Shown piece by piece: positions 60,140-64,000 of a stretch of DNA of 64,000 nucleotides. This stretch comes from Flavobacteriaceae bacterium NBU2977. GTDB lineage: Bacteria > Bacteroidota > Bacteroidia > Flavobacteriales > Flavobacteriaceae. The notes under the pieces are model-generated. The model was not told the origin of the DNA. It made no database searches and saw nothing but the letters and a program-made list of their open reading frames with translations. The stretch lies in assembly GCA_019931105.1 (NCBI GenBank), contig JAIOUW010000002.1, positions 186,001-250,000 on the forward strand, read 5' to 3'. Numbering within the stretch: position 1 is the stretch's first letter; each line of letters opens with the position of its first letter. The position numbers and the translations under genes were made by a program.

Positions 60140-61651
60140 TTGAAGTTACAGAACGATACTGCCGAAAAGACACTCTACGATTACCAAGAAGACGACCTGA
60201 ATTCGATTTTCCGGTATTTGGAAGACGATTCTGAGACCGGTAATCTTTTATACCAGCTCCCTACGGGAGGAGGCAAAACGGTCGTTTTTTCAGAAATTGC
60301 GCGCCGGTACATCGAAAAGACCAAGAAAAAAGTCGTCGTTCTTACCCACCGTATCGAATTGAGTCTTCAGACATCGAAAATGTTGACCGGTTTTGGCGTC
60401 AAAAACAAAATAATCAATAGCGAGGTAAAAGAACTCACCGACCAAGACGAATTCATGTGTTTCGTGGCCATGGTCGAGACCTTGAACAATAGGTTGCAAG
60501 AAGAAAAGGTCGAAATCAATAATATCGGTCTCGTCATTATTGATGAAGCGCATTATAATTCATTTCGAAAATTGTTCAAATATTTTGCCAAGTCCACGAT
60601 TTTGGGCGTTACGGCAACCCCGTTGAGCTCGAATATCAAACTTCCCATGAAGGACAACTATAAAAAGTTGATCGTGGGCGAGTCCATTGAATCATTGATC
60701 AAGAAAAAATTCCTTGCGAAGGCGAACGTCTACAACTATGATGTCAGCTTGCAAAGCCTAAAGCTTGGGATCAGTGGTGACTATACCGTTAAGTCTTCCG
60801 ACGAGCTGTACAGTAATCAAAGCATGCTGGGCAAATTGGTAAGCGCATACAACGAAATCGCCCTGGGTACCAAGACATTGATATTCAACAACGGGATCAG
60901 CACATCGCGATATGTCTATGAGACCTTTAAAAAAGCGGGTTATAACATACGACATCTCGACAATAAGAATACGGCCTCTGAACGTCGCGAAATATTGGAT
61001 TGGTTCTCCAAGACTCCCGATGCCATTTTGACTTCGGTAAGTATTCTGACCACTGGTTTTGACGAACCGACGGTCGAATCCATCATCTTGAATCGGGCCA
61101 CCAGATCCTTGACACTATACTTTCAGATGATAGGAAGGGGGTCTAGGGTGTTGGCCGATAAAGAAGAATTCAATGTAATCGATATGGGGAACAACGTTGC
61201 CCGTTTCGGTATGTGGGACGCCCCCATAGATTGGCAGGAAATATTCCATTTCCCCGATTTCTATTTGGAAAACATCAAGAACGACGAGGAAATCGAACGC
61301 GAATTTGTGTACGAGATGCCCAAAGACCTAAGGGCCAAGTTCTCGAAATCATCGAATATCGAGTATGATGTGAAAGAAGAGTACAAAAAAATATTCGCGC
61401 AAGGGTTGAAATCAAAGATCGTTCTGGAAAAAAGTATCGAGCAGCACGCACAAATATGTGTCGAAAATGCCGATGATGTATTTGATGCCCGTATCTTGGC
61501 CAAAGAATTGAAAGAAGAAATCGCCTATCGTGTCCGTCAGTATTCCTATTGTATCATGAACAACACAAAAAACTATAAGGAATGGCTGGAAGAGGATTAT
61601 GAACGAAAACTTCGGTCGGCCATATCGCACAAATTTGCGCAAAAAATGTAA
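60140..61651 (+). CDS. SF2 DEAD/DEAH-box helicase
   Basis: A 503-residue helicase-like ATPase. Motif I LLYQLPTGGGKTVVFSEI, Ia VVVLTHRIELSLQT, motif II LVIIDEAHYNS (DEAH), III ILGVTATPLSS, and C-terminal helicase motifs ILTSVSILTTGFDEPTVES and LYFQMIGRGSRVL (VI). The C-terminal 130 residues are helical and family-specific. An in-frame stop at 60119-60121 leaves TTG 60140 (MKLQNDTAEKTLYDYQEDD) as the likely start. Similar proteins in flavobacteria stand alone. The substrate (DNA or RNA) is unknown; no nuclease or methylase lies nearby. Confidence 0.88.
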   Translation: MKLQNDTAEKTLYDYQEDDLNSIFRYLEDDSETGNLLYQLPTGGGKTVVFSEIARRYIEKTKKKVVVLTHRIELSLQTSKMLTGFGVKNKIINSEVKELTDQDEFMCFVAMVETLNNRLQEEKVEINNIGLVIIDEAHYNSFRKLFKYFAKSTILGVTATPLSSNIKLPMKDNYKKLIVGESIESLIKKKFLAKANVYNYDVSLQSLKLGISGDYTVKSSDELYSNQSMLGKLVSAYNEIALGTKTLIFNNGISTSRYVYETFKKAGYNIRHLDNKNTASERREILDWFSKTPDAILTSVSILTTGFDEPTVESIILNRATRSLTLYFQMIGRGSRVLADKEEFNVIDMGNNVARFGMWDAPIDWQEIFHFPDFYLENIKNDEEIEREFVYEMPKDLRAKFSKSSNIEYDVKEEYKKIFAQGLKSKIVLEKSIEQHAQICVENADDVFDARILAKELKEEIAYRVRQYSYCIMNNTKNYKEWLEEDYERKLRSAISHKFAQKM

Positions 61652-61702
61652 GTTTTGCCGGCCATGTCAGAATGGGCCCACTTTTTCACTCGAACTTGAC
61701 AC

Positions 61703-62932
61703 TTGAAAAAACTCCTTATCATATCGACCGATTGGCCTGCTCCCCATTATTCGGCGGCCGGGGTACGCCTAATGCAGCTCGTTGGTTTTTTCCAGGCTGA
61801 AAAGTACCGAATAACTATTGCAAGTACTGCGGATAAGTCTGGTGTCAATGCTTCCGATTTTGTCGGAATCGAACTGGTTTCCATACTTCTGAACGATGCA
61901 TCATTCGATGCTTTCCTATCCGATTTAAGTCCAGATGTTGTGCTTTTCGACCGTTTTATGGCCGAGGAACAGTTCGGGTGGCGTGTCGCGGAACATGTGC
62001 CGAATGCCCTTAGAATCTTGGATACGGAAGATTTGCATTCCCTGCGCAAGGTGAGGGAACAGGCCTTGAAGCAAAACATTGAATTTACCAAATCATCATG
62101 GCTGCAAAATGATCTGACGAAAAGGGAAGTCGCCAGTATCTATCGTTGCGACTTCTCGTTGATTATTTCATCCTTTGAAATGGAACTGTTGAAACCAATA
62201 GTTACCAACCACGAATCATTATTGTTGCATCTACCCTTTATGATGAATGCCTTGGATGATCTGACAACAAAATGGAATCCTTTTGAGAAACGAAAGGATT
62301 TCATTTTCATAGGTTTTGGTGGACATGCGCCCAATATCGATGCCATTGGGCAATTAAAAAATGAGATTTGGCCTTTGATCAAATTGGCACTTCCTGAATC
62401 GACCTTGCATATTTATGGCAGTAATTTTCCACAAAGCATTACGCAGTTGCACGATGTCAAAGCCGGGTTTCTGATCAAGGGATGGGCCGAAAATGCCGAG
62501 AAGGTCATTGCCAATGCCAGAATTATGTTGGCCCCATTACGTTTTGGTGCCGGCCTAAAAGGTAAACTGACCGATGCCATGCGATGTGGCACCCCATCGA
62601 TAACCACCTCTATTGGGGCAGAAGGTCTGCATGGCGGCATACCATGGAACGGAAAGATATGTGACGATCCAAAAATTTTTGCTCAAGAAGCAATTGCCCT
62701 ATATGGCAATAAAAAAGAGTGGGAACAGTGCCAAAGAAATGGTATTGCCATCGTAAACGCATGCTTCGATAAAAAAGGACTTGAGGCACAGCTCAAATCA
62801 AAACTTGCATCGGTTCAAACGAATTTGGACTTACATCGCTCAAATAACTTTTTAGGGGAAATGCTACGTCACCAAACCATGGCGAGCACCAAATACATGT
62901 CAAAATGGATCGAGGAGAAAAATCGGGATTAA
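61703..62932 (+). CDS. Glycosyltransferase (GT-B fold, GT1/GT4-like C-terminal)
   Basis: A 409-residue protein beginning at TTG 61703 (LLIISTDWPAPHYSAAGVRL). The C-terminal half has the sugar-nucleotide motif KDFIFIGFGGHAPNIDAIG and APLRFGAGLKGKLTDAMRCG, then TPSITTSIGAEGL, typical of GT4-like transferases. Donor and acceptor unknown. It follows the helicase by 51 bases. Confidence 0.85.
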   Translation: MKKLLIISTDWPAPHYSAAGVRLMQLVGFFQAEKYRITIASTADKSGVNASDFVGIELVSILLNDASFDAFLSDLSPDVVLFDRFMAEEQFGWRVAEHVPNALRILDTEDLHSLRKVREQALKQNIEFTKSSWLQNDLTKREVASIYRCDFSLIISSFEMELLKPIVTNHESLLLHLPFMMNALDDLTTKWNPFEKRKDFIFIGFGGHAPNIDAIGQLKNEIWPLIKLALPESTLHIYGSNFPQSITQLHDVKAGFLIKGWAENAEKVIANARIMLAPLRFGAGLKGKLTDAMRCGTPSITTSIGAEGLHGGIPWNGKICDDPKIFAQEAIALYGNKKEWEQCQRNGIAIVNACFDKKGLEAQLKSKLASVQTNLDLHRSNNFLGEMLRHQTMASTKYMSKWIEEKNRD

Positions 62933-62981
62933 AAAAACGAAAGGTTCCCAATTCATACAAATAGTCAGTTGCTTGTAATTT

Positions 62982-63872
62982 TCATATCCTCCTCAAGTAA
63001 ACAAGGTTGTTTTTTATATCAAAAATCCAGTTGAACTTGCTGATAATTGCCGTTCCGATAACGCTCATTTTTTGCTTTCCAATACTTCCTGAAAAAAATG
63101 AAATTTCACATTTTTCGATACAATTATTGCCAAGTATAAATTGATTTAGAGTGCCATTGTATGTTTTTAGAATGTTGCCATAGGAATCCTTTAAATCTTG
63201 CTCATTGGTTATTTCAATTTTCTGGGCAATATTATTTTTGGAAGAAAATTCATCATCAAGAAGAATGCCTCCTGCGTATCCCGAATGAATTAGATATTTA
63301 TTCGCAATCGTATCACTTCCAATCAATAGACCACCTTCCACAAAGTATAAATCGTTTTGGGCGTAGAGTTTAACCGTTCTATTGTCTTTGGAAATCTTGT
63401 CCGTTACATTTTTTAGAACCACTATTTGTTTTTCAAAATTTATTTCGACCACTTTGTCGGCAAATAAGTTGAGACCAATTTTTCCGTCCGTGGTCTTTCC
63501 CGAGTAATCATTTTGCCAAATGTGTAGCGAATCGAATGAAATTTCATCCGTCAATTTCAAAGTATTGTTTTTACTGAATACGGTTTCGTTGTTTCCTCCC
63601 CAACTGTCAATACTGTCCTTGTTTTCAAAACGCACACTTTTAATGCGTAATGCAGATTCTTTTGTAATCGTAAAAACATTCGCCGCGGTATGAAGCATCA
63701 GGTCAAGACTGTCAACATCATTAACAACCCCTTTTATAATAATATTGTTATCGCTGTTCAGGCTGAACGGAATGGTATCTTGTCCTACAACCCGACCGAA
63801 GGAAATAATCGATAGAAAAAGAGCAATATGGCCAAACATTGTTGTTTTTGATAATTTCAATTGCTTTTTCAA
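62982..63872 (-). CDS. Exported aspartyl-protease-like (retropepsin-fold) protein lacking catalytic Asp
   Basis: A 296-residue protein with signal segment MFGHIALFLSIISFGRVVG. The fold of bacterial retropepsin-like proteins is suggested by VDSLDLMLHTAANVFTITKE, DGKIGLNLFADKVVEINFEK, NKYLIHSGYAGGILLDDE, VIGTAIISKFNWIFDIKNNL. In active relatives the two motifs read DTG/DTGA; here they are HTAA and HSGY, so both catalytic Asp are His. It is probably inactive as a protease and may bind rather than cut. The remaining 128 bases (63873-64000) carry no feature I can support. Confidence 0.65.
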   Translation of the reverse strand: MKKQLKLSKTTMFGHIALFLSIISFGRVVGQDTIPFSLNSDNNIIIKGVVNDVDSLDLMLHTAANVFTITKESALRIKSVRFENKDSIDSWGGNNETVFSKNNTLKLTDEISFDSLHIWQNDYSGKTTDGKIGLNLFADKVVEINFEKQIVVLKNVTDKISKDNRTVKLYAQNDLYFVEGGLLIGSDTIANKYLIHSGYAGGILLDDEFSSKNNIAQKIEITNEQDLKDSYGNILKTYNGTLNQFILGNNCIEKCEISFFSGSIGKQKMSVIGTAIISKFNWIFDIKNNLVYLRRI

Positions 63873-64000
63873 TTAATGGGCCATATCGTTGAATAGACGA
63901 AGTTAAACGAATTCTTGCTCAGTTTCAAGGGTTTTGGTCAACGAACTTACATGTACTGCAGAGCGCCGCTCTTTTTGTCAAAATGCGTTACTTTGTAAGC

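Noticed and set aside
60140-61651. Helicase gene as part of a restriction or defence system
   Set aside because: No methylase, nuclease or other defence gene lies beside it; similar helicases stand alone in related genomes.
1-64000. CRISPR arrays, tRNA or rRNA genes
   Set aside because: No regularly spaced short repeats, cloverleaf or rRNA-like stretches were found by reading; a covariance-model scan could still reveal a missed tRNA.

Overview
The window comes from a marine-type member of the Flavobacteriaceae (Bacteroidota). Supporting signs are: a TonB-dependent receptor with a carboxypeptidase-like N-domain followed by a DUF4249 lipoprotein; a short 287-residue primary sigma factor without region 1.1; GIN/DUF4097 surface proteins behind an ECF sigma factor; many lipoproteins and YaiO/PorT-like outer-membrane barrels; and short palindromic repeats of the 'ctgagc..gtcgaag' type common in this group. 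The organism cannot be named from the sequence alone. No rRNA, tRNA or CRISPR array was seen.

Layout. 1-3963 (+): the 3' half of a histidine operon (hisH end, GNAT, hisA, DinB-like, hisF, hisIE), peppered with palindromic repeats, three of which are read as protein. 4318-8190 (-): an ECF sigma / anti-sigma / surface-protein operon. 8402-12853: exported small proteins (trypsin-like protease, lumazine-binding-like, EthD-like, NHL propeller). 13128-15711: YegP-like protein, then a divergent pair of a TonB-like protein and a membrane-spanning winged-helix regulator. 15864-23092 (-): accessory region. From about 17.9 kb it is AT-rich and cassette-like: single genes or small operons (S12 hydrolase, DHFR-like, S41/AhpD-like/TfoX-C, ParD-ParE) separated by a 122-base repeat and a 28-base repeat, with the stump of an IS1182-type transposase. 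23358-26751: TonB receptor and DUF4249 lipoprotein. 28206-30967: VWA protein and MoxR-type ATPase. 31027-33215 (-): histidine kinase and OmpR-type regulator. 33461-45929: mixed housekeeping genes (CorA, CysM/CysE, SSADH, dipeptidase), including a frameshifted TruA-like gene and a thioesterase gene with an internal stop.

46044-56760 holds the most system-like locus: two response-regulator genes, a membrane-anchored HEAT-repeat protein with a repetitive acidic linker, a processive family-2 glycosyltransferase, an LtaS-type phosphoglycerol transferase fused to TPRs, and a TPR/YaiO outer-membrane barrel, all on + and overlapping or nearly so, facing an ILEI-GDPD fusion lipoprotein on -. I infer a signal-controlled machine that makes, decorates (perhaps with phosphoglycerol) and exports a surface polysaccharide. 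57-64 kb returns to housekeeping and miscellaneous genes: rpoD, DUF6155, a 2-hydroxyacid dehydrogenase, a DEAD-box helicase, a glycosyltransferase, and an aspartyl-protease-like protein that has lost both catalytic aspartates.

Starts were set by reading frame, signal peptides and overlaps. Several genes have no usable ATG and probably start at TTG. All functions are inferred from motifs read by eye; no database was searched.
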